Positions 8,520 to 16,677 of a stretch of DNA of 36,512 bases are shown one piece after another (within the stretch, counting starts at the first letter, position 1; each line of letters begins with the position of its first letter). Source of the DNA: Actinomycetota bacterium (GTDB lineage Bacteria > Actinomycetota > Coriobacteriia > Anaerosomatales > Anaerosomataceae); contig RCMX01000001.1 of the NCBI GenBank assembly GCA_004348925.1, positions 1 through 36,512 of the forward strand, written 5' to 3'. The notes under the pieces were generated by a model, which was not told the origin of the DNA, did not search any database, and was given only the letters and a program-made list of their open reading frames with translations. The translations under genes and the position numbers were made by a program.

Positions 8520-9035
8520 ATGGCACGCGAACGCGATAACGCACCTGTTTCCGAACTTCAGGAGAAGGTCGTCTATATCAATCGTGTATCCAAGGTCGTC
8601 AAGGGTGGTCGGCGTTTCTCGCTGACCGCGCTGGTCGTCGTTGGTGACGGCAAGGGCCGCGTCGGAGTCGGCATGGGCAAGTCCGCCGAAGTCCCCGTCG
8701 CAATCAAGAAGGGCGTCGAAGACGCGAAGAAGAACATGTTCACGTTCCCGCTTGCAGGAACCACCATTCCTCACGCCATTCTCGGTGAGTACGGTGCCGG
8801 CAAGGTACTCCTGAAGCCCGCCGCTCCCGGTACCGGTGTTATCGCCGGCGGTCCGGTGCGCGCCCTTCTCGAGCTTGGTGGCGTGAGCGACGTTCTCTCG
8901 AAGTCGCTTGGCACCAACAACGCGCTGAACATGGTGAAGGCGGCCGCAAAGGGTCTTCAGGACCTGGCAAGTGCCGAGGACATCGCCAAGCGCCGCGGCA
9001 AGACCGTGGCTGAGATCTACGGCAAGGAGGGCTAG
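8520..9035 (+). CDS. rpsE: 30S ribosomal protein S5
   Basis: S5 is at the mRNA entry channel and affects decoding accuracy. From ATG at 8520 the product is 171 aa. Two in-frame TTG codons at 8514 and 8517 lie closer to the GGGAGG (8508-8513) and are less likely. The S5 N-terminal dsRNA-binding domain ([37 protein letters not shown]) is followed by the C-terminal domain ending [13 protein letters not shown]. Confidence 0.97.
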   Translation: MARERDNAPVSELQEKVVYINRVSKVVKGGRRFSLTALVVVGDGKGRVGVGMGKSAEVPVAIKKGVEDAKKNMFTFPLAGTTIPHAILGEYGAGKVLLKPAAPGTGVIAGGPVRALLELGGVSDVLSKSLGTNNALNMVKAAAKGLQDLASAEDIAKRRGKTVAEIYGKEG

Positions 9036-9039
9036 CATC

Positions 9040-9237
9040 ATGGCGAAAGTACAGAAGACGGCCATGCTGCGCATCACGCAGGTCAAGAGCATCATCGGCA
9101 CCCCTGCGGATCAGCGGGGCACCGTGCGTGCGCTCGGTCTCAAGCGCATCAATGACACCGTGGAGCAGGCCGACACGCCGGTTATCCGCGGTATGGTTTT
9201 CAAGGTCAAGCATCTCCTCAAGGTCGAGGAGCTCTAG
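9040..9237 (+). CDS. rpmD: 50S ribosomal protein L30
   Basis: This is a small 23S rRNA-binding protein of 65 aa. ATG at 9040 lies just after the rpsE stop and the GGAGG at 9026-9030. The L30 pattern is clear: LRITQVKSIIGTP near residue 10, then TVRALGLKRIND and VIRGMVFKVKHLLKVEEL. Two stop codons in a row (9235-9240) end it, followed by a small hairpin. Confidence 0.96.
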   Translation: MAKVQKTAMLRITQVKSIIGTPADQRGTVRALGLKRINDTVEQADTPVIRGMVFKVKHLLKVEEL

Positions 9238-9239
9238 TA

Positions 9240-9253
9240 GGCGCATCTGCGCC
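9240..9253 (+). other. stem-loop after rpmD
   Basis: GGCGC (9240-9244) pairs with GCGCC (9249-9253) around ATCT, right at the rpmD stop. The remaining spacer to rplO (94 nt) is GC-rich with weaker pairing and no T-run. It is one of the recurring gap hairpins of this operon. Confidence 0.35.
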
Positions 9254-9331
9254 GAATTGGCAGTCAGTCGGCGGCGAGCGGCCGGCACCGGGGCAGTGCT
9301 CCGGGAGCGATGAATAGGAGCGAGACAAGCT

Positions 9332-9778
9332 ATGCAGATCAACGACCTCTTCCCGGCTCCGGGTTCGCGGAAGGACCGCAAGCGCGTCGGTCGCGGACAC
9401 GGTAGCGGTCACGGCGGCACGTCCGGCCGTGGCGACAAAGGACAGAACTCCCGCTCCGGCGGAGGCAAGGGTCCCGGCTTCGAGGGTGGGCAGAACCCGC
9501 TTGCGATGCGTATGCCGAAGCTCCCTGGGTTCAAGAACCGCAACCGCGTCGAGTACGCGGTCGTGAACGTGTCTCGCCTCGATGGCCTGTATGCCAAGGG
9601 TGAGACCGTCAACGTCGACTCCCTGTTCGCCAAGGGCGTCATCAAGTCCAAGACGATGCCAGTCAAGGTCCTCGGCGATGGCGAGATCACGAAGGCGTTG
9701 ACCGTGAACGTCGACAAGGTCTCCGCCCCCGCGAAGGTGAAGATCGAGGCAGCCGGAGGGACGGTCGAACAGCCGTGA
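9332..9778 (+). CDS. rplO: 50S ribosomal protein L15
   Basis: L15 is a late-assembly protein of the large subunit. The 148-aa product has the glycine-rich, basic N-terminal extension that threads through rRNA (GRGHGSGHGGTSGRGDKGQNSRSGGGKGPGFEGG, about residues 19-52) and the C-terminal globular domain ending APAKVKIEAAGGTVEQP. Its TGA overlaps the GTG start of secY by 4 nt, so translation is likely coupled. Confidence 0.97.
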   Translation: MQINDLFPAPGSRKDRKRVGRGHGSGHGGTSGRGDKGQNSRSGGGKGPGFEGGQNPLAMRMPKLPGFKNRNRVEYAVVNVSRLDGLYAKGETVNVDSLFAKGVIKSKTMPVKVLGDGEITKALTVNVDKVSAPAKVKIEAAGGTVEQP

Positions 9779-11043
9779 TCGAGGCACTCGTCAACGCATT
9801 CAGGATTCCGGATCTTCGCAAGAAGATTCTCTTCACGCTAGGCATCATCGCTCTGTACCGCGTCGGTGCGCATATCCCTGTGCCCGGCGTCGACCCGGGT
9901 TCCGTGAAGGAACTCGTGCAGTCGGGGGCAGCGCTCGGCCTGCTGAACCTGTTCGCGGGTGGCGCGCTCGAGAACTTCGCGATCTTCTCGCTCGGAATCA
10001 TGCCGTACATCACGTCGTCGATCATCATGCAGCTGCTCCAGGCGGTCATCCCGACGCTGGAGCGCTGGTCGAAAGAGGGCGAGGCTGGTCAGCGCAAGAT
10101 CACGCAGACGACTCGGTACCTCACGCTGGCGATCGGTCTTGTCGAGTCGGTGGGTCTGCTGTCGGTATTCCAGGCTCCCGCCAGTAGCGGCGGCCTCGGC
10201 ATCAGCTTCTCGTTCTTCAACCAGGTCATCATCGTGATCAGCCTTCTTGCCGGTACCGCATTCATCATGTGGATGGGCGAGCTTGTCACACAGCGCGGTG
10301 TGGGCAACGGCATGTCGCTCCTGATCTTCGCGAGCATCGTCTCCCGCTTCCCGGTGACGATCATCAACTCGGTGCAGCTGCAGGCGTGGTATGCCACGGT
10401 CATCCTGCTGGCGATGTCGCTCATCGTCGTCGCCGCGGTCATCTTCATGGAGCGCGGCCAGCGTCGGATCCCGGTGCAGTACGCCAAACGCGTTGTCGGT
10501 CGCCGAGTGTATGGCGGCCAGGGAACGTACATTCCGCTCAAGGTGAACGGCGCGAACGTCATCCCGATCATCTTTGCATCCTCGATCCTGCTCTTCCCGG
10601 CAACGCTCGCCCAGTTCTTCCCGAGGGTCGCCTGGCTGAGCAGCATGTCGAAGATGCTGTCGCAGGGTACCGTGCACATCATCCTGTACGCGGTGTTCAT
10701 CGTGTTCTTCACGTACTTCTATACGGCTCTTGTCTTCAACCCGATCGACCTTGCAGACAACCTCCGCAAGAACGGCGGGTTCATCCCGGGCGTCCGTCCG
10801 GGCAAGCAGACGGTGACGTACATCGAGAACGTGCTCAACAGGATCACGCTTCCGGGTGCGCTCTTCCTTGCTGCTATAGCGGTCCTTCCGCAGATCCTCT
10901 TCGAATTCCAGGCAACGGCATCACCGCTGCTTAAGTCGTTCGGTGGGACATCGATCCTCATCATGGTCGGCGTCGCCCTCGAGACGATGACGCAGCTCGA
11001 AAGCCAGCTGAAGATGCGTCACTACGACGGCTTCTTCAAGTAG
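9775..11043 (+). CDS. secY: protein translocase subunit SecY
   Basis: SecY forms the protein-conducting channel of the inner membrane with SecE and SecG. The 422-aa product shows ten hydrophobic segments. It carries VPGVDPG in the plug region, IMPYITSSIIMQLL in TM2, and the cytoplasmic loop VQYAKRVVGRRVYGGQGTYIPLKVN used for SecA and ribosome contact. The start is GTG at 9775, overlapping rplO by 4 nt. It is followed 14 nt later by adk, the usual neighbour. Confidence 0.98.
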   Translation: MIEALVNAFRIPDLRKKILFTLGIIALYRVGAHIPVPGVDPGSVKELVQSGAALGLLNLFAGGALENFAIFSLGIMPYITSSIIMQLLQAVIPTLERWSKEGEAGQRKITQTTRYLTLAIGLVESVGLLSVFQAPASSGGLGISFSFFNQVIIVISLLAGTAFIMWMGELVTQRGVGNGMSLLIFASIVSRFPVTIINSVQLQAWYATVILLAMSLIVVAAVIFMERGQRRIPVQYAKRVVGRRVYGGQGTYIPLKVNGANVIPIIFASSILLFPATLAQFFPRVAWLSSMSKMLSQGTVHIILYAVFIVFFTYFYTALVFNPIDLADNLRKNGGFIPGVRPGKQTVTYIENVLNRITLPGALFLAAIAVLPQILFEFQATASPLLKSFGGTSILIMVGVALETMTQLESQLKMRHYDGFFK

Positions 11044-11057
11044 GGGAGAGACGCCAG

Positions 11058-11702
11058 ATGAACATCATGCTTCTTGGCGCACCGGGCGCCGGCAAGGGAA
11101 CGCAGGCGGCCAAGCTGATCGAGGCGTTCGGATACGCGCACATCTCGACCGGCGACATCCTGCGCAAGGCGGTTGCGAATCAGACGCCGCTCGGCCTCGC
11201 CGCGAAGGGTTACATGGACAAAGGCGAGCTCGTGCCCGACATGGTCGTCATCGGCCTCGTGAAGGCGCGCCTTCAGGAGCCAGACGCCGAGAAGGGCTTC
11301 ATCCTCGACGGCTTTCCCCGAACGGTCGTGCAGGCCGACGCGCTTGGCACGGCACTGGCCGAGCTCGGCAAGACGCTCGATGCTGTGATCAGCATCGATG
11401 TGGAGAAGAATGCGCTGGTCGAGCGCCTCACTGCTCGCCGTACCTGCAAGCAGTGCGGAGCGATCTTCAACGTCGTGTCGCAGCCAGAGACCGCGAATGG
11501 CGTGTGTCCCGCGTGCGGCGGCGAGTTGCTGCAGCGCGACGATGACACGGTCGAGACCGTCACGAACCGGCTTGACGTCTACGAGCGCTCGACTGCTCCT
11601 CTGATCGCGTACTACAAGGATAAAGGCATGTTGCGTTCGGTGAACGGCAACCGCTCCGCCGATGACGTGTTCGGCGATGTGCGCGCGATCGTGGAGGCAT
11701 AA
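11058..11702 (+). CDS. adk: adenylate kinase, zinc-lid form
   Basis: This enzyme interconverts ATP plus AMP and two ADP. The 214-aa product has the P-loop GAPGAGKGTQ (residues 7-16), DGFPRT at 84-89 and a long LID domain. The LID holds C130, C133, C150 and C153, so it is the zinc-stabilised form common in Gram-positive and thermophilic bacteria. ATG at 11058 follows GGGGAGAG. map starts 6 nt after its stop. Confidence 0.98.
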   Translation: MNIMLLGAPGAGKGTQAAKLIEAFGYAHISTGDILRKAVANQTPLGLAAKGYMDKGELVPDMVVIGLVKARLQEPDAEKGFILDGFPRTVVQADALGTALAELGKTLDAVISIDVEKNALVERLTARRTCKQCGAIFNVVSQPETANGVCPACGGELLQRDDDTVETVTNRLDVYERSTAPLIAYYKDKGMLRSVNGNRSADDVFGDVRAIVEA

Positions 11703-11708
11703 CCCTTC

Positions 11709-12455
11709 GTGATCGTGCTCAAGTCGCCTGTTGAGATCGAGATGATGCGCGAGGCCGGTCGCGTGACGGCCGTCGCGCTTCGTCTCGTAGGCGAGGCGGT
11801 TCGCCCCGGTGTCACCACCGGCGAACTCGACGCGATTGCCGAGGAGTACATCCGCTCTCAAGGCGCCAGGCCGGCGTTTCTCGGCTACCAAGGGTTTCCG
11901 ACAACGCTGTGTACGTCGGTTAACGAGCAAGTGGTCCATGGGATTCCCGGCAAGCGGGTCCTGAACGAGGGCGACATCCTCTCGGTCGATTGCGGTGCCG
12001 TCGTTGACGGATTCTTCGGCGACTCGGCGATGACGTTTCCGGTAGGAGCGGTCAGTGCCGATGCGCGGGCGCTTCTGGATGCGACGCGGTCTTCACTTGA
12101 GGCGGGTATCGCCAAGATGCGCCCGAACATGCGCCTGTACGACATAGGTGCGGCCGTGCAGCACGTCGCCGAGGCTGCGGGTTTCTCGGTGGTACGCGAG
12201 TATGTCGGCCACGGAATCGGCCGTGCGATGCACGAGGAGCCGCAGGTTCCGAACTTCGGGCAGGCTGGCCGAGGAGCACAGTTGAAGCCCGGCATGGTCT
12301 TCGCCGTCGAGCCGATGGTCAATGCCGGCGGGTATGAAGTGCGCTCGCTTGACGACGGGTGGACGGTCGTGACAGAGGACGGATCGCTGTCCGCACACTT
12401 CGAGCATACGATCGCAGTCACCGAGGACGGACCGGTAATTCTCACGGTCGAGTAG
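11709..12455 (+). CDS. map: methionine aminopeptidase, type I
   Basis: This enzyme removes N-terminal methionine from new proteins. The 248-aa product shows the type-I motifs: TSVNEQVVHGIPG around residue 75, the metal aspartates in SVDCGAVVDGFFGDSAMTF, GHGIGRAMHEEP with the catalytic histidine region, FAVEPMVNAG, and the C-terminal glutamate in SAHFEHTIAVT. It starts with GTG at 11709 just after adk. There is no N-terminal SH3-motif extension. Confidence 0.97.
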   Translation: MIVLKSPVEIEMMREAGRVTAVALRLVGEAVRPGVTTGELDAIAEEYIRSQGARPAFLGYQGFPTTLCTSVNEQVVHGIPGKRVLNEGDILSVDCGAVVDGFFGDSAMTFPVGAVSADARALLDATRSSLEAGIAKMRPNMRLYDIGAAVQHVAEAAGFSVVREYVGHGIGRAMHEEPQVPNFGQAGRGAQLKPGMVFAVEPMVNAGGYEVRSLDDGWTVVTEDGSLSAHFEHTIAVTEDGPVILTVE

Positions 12456-12463
12456 GTTAAGGG

Positions 12464-12493
12464 TGGACTGAGCCGCTAGGACTGAGATATACT
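12464..12493 (+). promoter_or_regulatory. candidate promoter for infA
   Basis: A -35-like TGGACT (12464-12469) and a good -10 TATACT (12488-12493) are 18 bp apart. They lie just after map and about 40 nt before the infA start. The -35 matches the sigma-70 consensus at four of six bases. It would give infA-rpmJ and the alpha operon their own promoter. Confidence 0.5.
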
Positions 12494-12532
12494 TCACGTT
12501 TGCGGCTTCTCAGTGGTGAAGGAGAGGTGTAG

Positions 12533-12754
12533 TTGGGAAAGCGCGATGATGCCATCGAGATGGAGGGGACGGTTACCGAACCCCTTCCGAATGCTATGTT
12601 CCGTGTTGAGTTGGAGAACGGACACAAGATTCTTGCGCACATCTCAGGCAAGATGCGCATGCACTACATCCGGATCCTTCCGGGTGACAAGGTCACCGTC
12701 GAGCTGTCCCCGTACGATCTGAGCAGGGGGAGAATCACGTACCGGTTCAAGTAA
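12533..12754 (+). CDS. infA: translation initiation factor IF-1
   Basis: IF-1 occupies the 30S A site during initiation. The 73-aa product is a single S1-type OB fold with the family sequence [40 protein letters not shown] and the ending [16 protein letters not shown]. The start is TTG at 12533, 5 nt after GGAGAGG; no ATG is available. A sigma-70-like promoter lies just upstream. The 122-nt spacer to rpmJ has a strong hairpin. Confidence 0.97.
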   Translation: MGKRDDAIEMEGTVTEPLPNAMFRVELENGHKILAHISGKMRMHYIRILPGDKVTVELSPYDLSRGRITYRFK

Positions 12755-12773
12755 CCGCGTCGTGAGCGCCTAT

Positions 12774-12801
12774 GGAGACACCCGGCACCGTGGGTGTGTC
12801 C
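12774..12801 (+). other. stem-loop in the infA-rpmJ spacer
   Basis: GGAGACACCC (12774-12783) pairs with GGGTGTGTCC (12792-12801) around an 8-nt loop, with one mismatch in ten. No T-run follows. It may reduce readthrough or mark an RNA-processing point between infA and the alpha operon. Confidence 0.4.
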
Positions 12802-12876
12802 CGTAACGCAGAAACGAAACACCTGCGGCTGGGTGTGTAGATAGAGCTACGAGCATGATCCGAAAGGACCATATCG

Positions 12877-12990
12877 ATGAAGGTACGACCGTCAGTCAAG
12901 AAGATGTGTGAGAAGTGCAAGATCATCCGCCGTCACGGGCGGGTGCTCGTGATCTGTGAGAACCCCCGCCACAAGCAGCGCCAGGGTTAG
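12877..12990 (+). CDS. rpmJ: 50S ribosomal protein L36, zinc form
   Basis: This is a 37-aa gene. The product starts [15 protein letters not shown] and has zinc ligands C11, C14, C27 and H32, the classic C+ L36. ATG at 12877 follows AAAGGA at a suitable distance. It sits where L36 is expected, between infA and rpsM, and is followed 14 nt later by rpsM. Confidence 0.96.
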   Translation: MKVRPSVKKMCEKCKIIRRHGRVLVICENPRHKQRQG

Positions 12991-13004
12991 GTAGGAGGGA
13001 GCAC

Positions 13005-13379
13005 GTGGCACGTATCGCAGGCGTCGACCTCCCGCGCGAGAAGCGCGTAGAGATCGGATTGACCTACATATTCGGCATTGGGCTCACGACGAGCCAGCAG
13101 ATCCTCCGGGAAACCGGGATCGACCCGAACACTCGCGTCCGCAACCTCACCGAAGAAGAGGTAGTGCGTCTTCGCGAGTTCATCGACCGCAATCTGAAGG
13201 TCGAGGGTGACCTCCGCCGTGAGGTCGGGCAGAACATCAAGCGTCTGATGGAGATCGGTTGCTACCGTGGTCTCCGTCACCGCAAGGGTCTGCCGGTCCG
13301 TGGCCAGCGCACGCATACCAATGCGCGCACTCGCAAGGGCCCCCGCCGTCAGATCGGTGCGAAGAAGAAGGGCAAGTAG
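13005..13379 (+). CDS. rpsM: 30S ribosomal protein S13
   Basis: S13 is in the 30S head and bridges to L5 and the P-site tRNA. The 124-aa product starts [25 protein letters not shown] with the helix-two-turns-helix region, and has the conserved [26 protein letters not shown] basic segment. GTG start at 13005 after GTAGGAGGG. The stop lies 3 nt before rpsK. Confidence 0.98.
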   Translation: MARIAGVDLPREKRVEIGLTYIFGIGLTTSQQILRETGIDPNTRVRNLTEEEVVRLREFIDRNLKVEGDLRREVGQNIKRLMEIGCYRGLRHRKGLPVRGQRTHTNARTRKGPRRQIGAKKKGK

Positions 13380-13382
13380 TCA

Positions 13383-13784
13383 ATGGTTGCCAAGAAGAAG
13401 ACAGTAAAGACCCGCCTGAAGCGCAGCGAGCGCAAGAATATCGCTGTAGGCCAGGCACACATCAAGAGCACGTTCAACAACACGATCATCACCATCACCG
13501 ATCCTTCGGGCAACGTGATCTCATGGCAGTCTGCCGGCACGGTAGGCTTCAAGGGTTCGCGCAAGTCCACGCCGTTCGCGGCGCAGCTGGCGGCCGAGAA
13601 CTGCGCGAAGATGGCGCAGGAGCACGGCCTCCGCAAGGTATCGGTATTCGTCAAAGGCCCGGGCTCGGGCCGCGAGACCGCAATCCGCTCGCTTCAGGCC
13701 GCTGGCCTGGAGATCGCGAGCATCCAGGATTGCACCCCTGTCCCACACAATGGTTGTCGGCCGCGCAAGCGCCGCCGCGTGTAA
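13383..13784 (+). CDS. rpsK: 30S ribosomal protein S11
   Basis: S11 lines the platform and mRNA exit. The 133-aa product has [26 protein letters not shown], the [18 protein letters not shown] segment and the C-terminal [18 protein letters not shown], which are all diagnostic. ATG at 13383 immediately follows the rpsM stop region. It is 19 nt before the rpsD start. Confidence 0.98.
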   Translation: MVAKKKTVKTRLKRSERKNIAVGQAHIKSTFNNTIITITDPSGNVISWQSAGTVGFKGSRKSTPFAAQLAAENCAKMAQEHGLRKVSVFVKGPGSGRETAIRSLQAAGLEIASIQDCTPVPHNGCRPRKRRRV

Positions 13785-13803
13785 CTTCGGGAGGACCACC
13801 CCT

Positions 13804-14430
13804 ATGGCACGCTATTCCGGGGCGGACTGCAGACTGTGCCGCCGAGAAGGTATCAAGCTTTTCCTAAAGGGCGATCGCTGCTATAGCGATAAGTGCGCGA
13901 TTGAGCGCCGCCCGTACCCGCCTGGTATGGCGGGAAAGAAGCGTCCTCGCGACAGCGAGTATCGCATCCAGCTTCGCGAGAAGCAGAAGGCAAAGAGGAT
14001 CTACGGGATCCTCGAGAAGCAGTTCCGCAACTACTACAAGCTGGCGAGCCGGACGACCGGCATCACCGGTGAGAACCTGTTGCGCCTGCTTGAGAGCCGT
14101 TTGGACAACGTCGTGTACCGCCTTGGTTTTGCGGCGTCGCGCGATGAGGCTCGCCAGAACGTACGTCACGGCCACTTCCTGGTGGACGGTCGTCGGGTAG
14201 ACATCCCGTCGTTCCGTGTGAAGCCGGGTCAGGTCGTTGCGGTTGCTGATAAAGCCAAGGAGCTGACCGTCGTCAAGGCCGCCATCATCTCTTCCTCCAA
14301 GGTGGAGATTCCGGGCTGGCTCGAGGTCGACGTCGAGAAGCTTCAGGGCAAGGTACTTGCGCTTCCGTCGCGCGATCAGATCGACGCGCCGGTTCGCGAG
14401 CAGCTCATCGTCGAGCTGTACTCCAAGTAA
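13804..14430 (+). CDS. rpsD: 30S ribosomal protein S4, zinc form
   Basis: S4 is a primary assembly protein of the 30S subunit. The product is 208 aa from ATG at 13804, which follows GGGAGGAC. The N-terminus carries a zinc knuckle of C9, C12, C26 and C31. An S4 RNA-binding domain covers about residues 97-160 ([20 protein letters not shown], then [17 protein letters not shown]). An in-frame upstream ATG at 13750 lies inside rpsK and would add 18 residues without family support. Confidence 0.97.
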   Translation: MARYSGADCRLCRREGIKLFLKGDRCYSDKCAIERRPYPPGMAGKKRPRDSEYRIQLREKQKAKRIYGILEKQFRNYYKLASRTTGITGENLLRLLESRLDNVVYRLGFAASRDEARQNVRHGHFLVDGRRVDIPSFRVKPGQVVAVADKAKELTVVKAAIISSSKVEIPGWLEVDVEKLQGKVLALPSRDQIDAPVREQLIVELYSK

Positions 14431-14463
14431 GACGAACTGATCGAGGCCAAGGAGGCTCTCTAC

Positions 14464-15402
14464 ATGACCGAGTTCATGAGGCCAGAGGTTGCAGTCGATG
14501 TCATCGACGAGCGTACTGCTCGCTATGTCGTCGAGCCGCTCGAGCGCGGCTACGGCTACACCCTCGGCAACTCGATGCGTCGCGTGCTCCTGAGTTCGCT
14601 GCAGGGTGCGGCGGCTACCTCGATCCGCGTCGAAGGCAAGCAGCACGAGTTCTCGAGCATCGAGGGCGTTCGCGAGGACGTCACCGACATCGTGCTCAAC
14701 GTCAAGGGTCTGGTGTTCCGCGAGACCGGCATCGGTGCCGGCGACGGTGTCGCCACACTGAGCGCTTCCGGTCCGGGTGAAGTCACGGGCGCGGACCTCA
14801 AGGTCCCGGCCGAGTTCGAGCTCATCTCTCCCGAGCAGGTCATTGCGACCCTCGAGAAGGGTGCCAAGCTCGAGATGAGCATCCGTATCGGTGTCGGCCG
14901 CGGCTATGTCACCGCCGACCGTAACAAGCGTCCCGAGGATCCACTCGGCGTTATCACGGTCGATTCGCTGTTCAGCCCGGTTGTGCGCTGCACGTACGTC
15001 GTGCAGAACACCCGCGTGGGCCAGCGCACGGACTACGATCGCCTGGTCCTCGAGGTCGAGACCAACGGTGCGGTCGACCCGAGCGACGCAGTCGCACGGG
15101 CCGGACTTATCATCAACGAGCACATGGCGCTCTTCGCGGACCAGGCCGTCACGGCTGTGAGCGAAGAGGGCATCTTCACGGCGGCGCTTGACGAGAACGA
15201 GGGTGTTCTTGACACGCCGATCGAGGAGCTCGACCTCTCCGTGCGTTCGTACAACTGCCTTAAGCGTCAGGGTGTCAACACGATCGGCCAGCTCACCGAG
15301 TGCTCTGAGGCCGATCTGCTGAACATCAGGAACTTCGGCGCCAAGTCCATCGAGGAAGTCAAGGACAAGCTCCAGGCGATGGGCCTGGGCCTGGCTGGGT
15401 AG
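14464..15402 (+). CDS. rpoA: DNA-directed RNA polymerase subunit alpha
   Basis: The alpha subunit dimerises to start RNA polymerase assembly. The 312-aa product has the N-terminal assembly domain (ERGYGYTLGNSMRRVLLSSLQGAA, near residue 30) and a C-terminal domain from about residue 250 (ELDLSVRSYNCLKRQGVNTIGQL, then NIRNFGAKSIEEVKDKLQAMGL) for upstream DNA and activator contact. ATG at 14464 follows CAAGGAGG. rplQ follows 12 nt later. Confidence 0.98.
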   Translation: MTEFMRPEVAVDVIDERTARYVVEPLERGYGYTLGNSMRRVLLSSLQGAAATSIRVEGKQHEFSSIEGVREDVTDIVLNVKGLVFRETGIGAGDGVATLSASGPGEVTGADLKVPAEFELISPEQVIATLEKGAKLEMSIRIGVGRGYVTADRNKRPEDPLGVITVDSLFSPVVRCTYVVQNTRVGQRTDYDRLVLEVETNGAVDPSDAVARAGLIINEHMALFADQAVTAVSEEGIFTAALDENEGVLDTPIEELDLSVRSYNCLKRQGVNTIGQLTECSEADLLNIRNFGAKSIEEVKDKLQAMGLGLAG

Positions 15403-15414
15403 GAGAAGCACGCT

Positions 15415-15768
15415 ATGAGACATGCCAAGCAGGGACGCAAGCTCGGAACGGATGCCAGCCACACCAAGGCCATGCTCCGCAGCCTCGCGCGCGCCCTCTT
15501 CCTGAACGAGCGGATCAAGACCACCGAGACCCGCGCCAAGGAGGTTCGCACGCTTGTCGAGCGGATCGTCACTTGGGGCAAGCGCGGCGACGTTCATTCG
15601 CGCCGTCTTGCACTTGCGGAGCTCGGCGATCGCGAGCTTGTTCACAAGATCTTCGCGGACATCGCTCCGCGCTATACCGAGCGCGAGGGTGGCTACACCC
15701 GCATTCTCAAGCTTGGCCCGCGTAAAGGCGACTCCGCGCCTATGGTCATCCTGGAATTGGTTGACTAG
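15415..15768 (+). CDS. rplQ: 50S ribosomal protein L17
   Basis: L17 is at the tunnel exit and is the usual last gene of the alpha operon. The 117-aa product starts [28 protein letters not shown] and ends [25 protein letters not shown], as in the family. It is followed by a terminator-like hairpin before ecfA1, so the ribosomal transcript may mostly end here. Confidence 0.97.
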   Translation: MRHAKQGRKLGTDASHTKAMLRSLARALFLNERIKTTETRAKEVRTLVERIVTWGKRGDVHSRRLALAELGDRELVHKIFADIAPRYTEREGGYTRILKLGPRKGDSAPMVILELVD

Positions 15769-15809
15769 AGCGCACGTCGTCCGGTCACGACCGGGTTCGA
15801 TCTCACGTC

Positions 15810-15840
15810 GAGGGCCACGCCGTATGGCGGGCCCTCGTTC
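15810..15840 (+). terminator. hairpin after rplQ, probable terminator
   Basis: GAGGGCC (15810-15816) pairs with GGCCCTC (15830-15836), with an inner GCC/GGC and a GTAT loop. A weakly T-containing GTTCGTATTC follows. The T-run is poor, so termination could be partial, letting some transcripts enter the ecf genes. Confidence 0.5.
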
Positions 15841-15864
15841 GTATTCTGGAGGCAAGCAGCACGC

Positions 15865-16677
15865 ATGATCGCCGTCGAGGATGTGACATACACCTACCCC
15901 GGTGCCGGGAGTGCCGCGCTTGATGGCGTCTCGGCGACTATCGCGCCGGGTACGTGGACGGTCATCGTCGGGCCGAACGGGTCCGGGAAGTCCACGCTCG
16001 CGCGACTTCTCAACGGGCTGCTCGCGCCGTCGGCCGGGCGGGTGACCGTCGACGATATGGATACAGCGGACGAGGCGCGCGCCTGGGACGTGCGTTCGCG
16101 CGTGGGGCTCGTGCTCCAGAATCCGGATAACCAGATCGTCGGTACCGTGGTGGAAGAGGACGTTGCGTTCGGACCCGAGAACCTCGGCGTGCCGCGCGAC
16201 GAGCTGCGACGCCGGGTCGACGAGGCCCTCGCGGCTGTTCGGCTGACCGGGCTCGAACGTCGGGAGCCGCACCTGCTGTCCGAGGGCCAGAAGCAGCGCC
16301 TCGCGATCGCGGGTGCGCTTGCGATGCGGCCCGCGTATCTCGTGCTCGACGAGCCCACCGCGATGCTCGATGCGGAAGGCCGCAGCGACGTTCTCGGCGT
16401 GCTCCGGGAGTTGCAGGCAGCTGGTACCGCCATCATCCACATCACGCACGACCTCTCCGAGGCGCTTTACGCGCAGCGTGTGATAGCGCTCAAGCATGGC
16501 GCGGTCGCATACGACGGCCCTGCGTCGGCGCTGCTTGCCGACGACGCGTTGATGGCGTCGCTCGGACTGGAAGTGCCGCCGCTCGCGCGGCTTGTCTCGG
16601 CGCTTCGTGGTGCGGGTCTCGACGTGGGCGATGCGCGTACTGCCGAGGACGTGGTGGAGGCGCTATGGCCCTCGTAG
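15865..16677 (+). CDS. ecfA1: ECF transporter ATPase A1
   Basis: This is one of two ATPases that power energy-coupling-factor importers for vitamins or metals. The 270-aa product has Walker A GPNGSGKST (residues 36-44), Q-loop QNPDNQ (85-90), Walker B LVLDEPTAMLD (159-169) and the switch histidine H195. The ABC signature is LSEGQ (138-142) instead of LSGGQ. ATG at 15865 is 12 nt after GGAGG, a long gap. Its end overlaps ecfA2 by 13 nt. Confidence 0.94.
   Translation: MIAVEDVTYTYPGAGSAALDGVSATIAPGTWTVIVGPNGSGKSTLARLLNGLLAPSAGRVTVDDMDTADEARAWDVRSRVGLVLQNPDNQIVGTVVEEDVAFGPENLGVPRDELRRRVDEALAAVRLTGLERREPHLLSEGQKQRLAIAGALAMRPAYLVLDEPTAMLDAEGRSDVLGVLRELQAAGTAIIHITHDLSEALYAQRVIALKHGAVAYDGPASALLADDALMASLGLEVPPLARLVSALRGAGLDVGDARTAEDVVEALWPS

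Noticed and set aside
13864-16497. Very long open frame (877 codons) on the minus strand opposite rpsD-rpoA-rplQ-ecfA1
   Set aside because: It lies fully antisense to well-conserved genes. In GC-rich DNA the antisense frames stay open by codon bias, and its translation is arginine-, histidine- and aspartate-rich without any family pattern.
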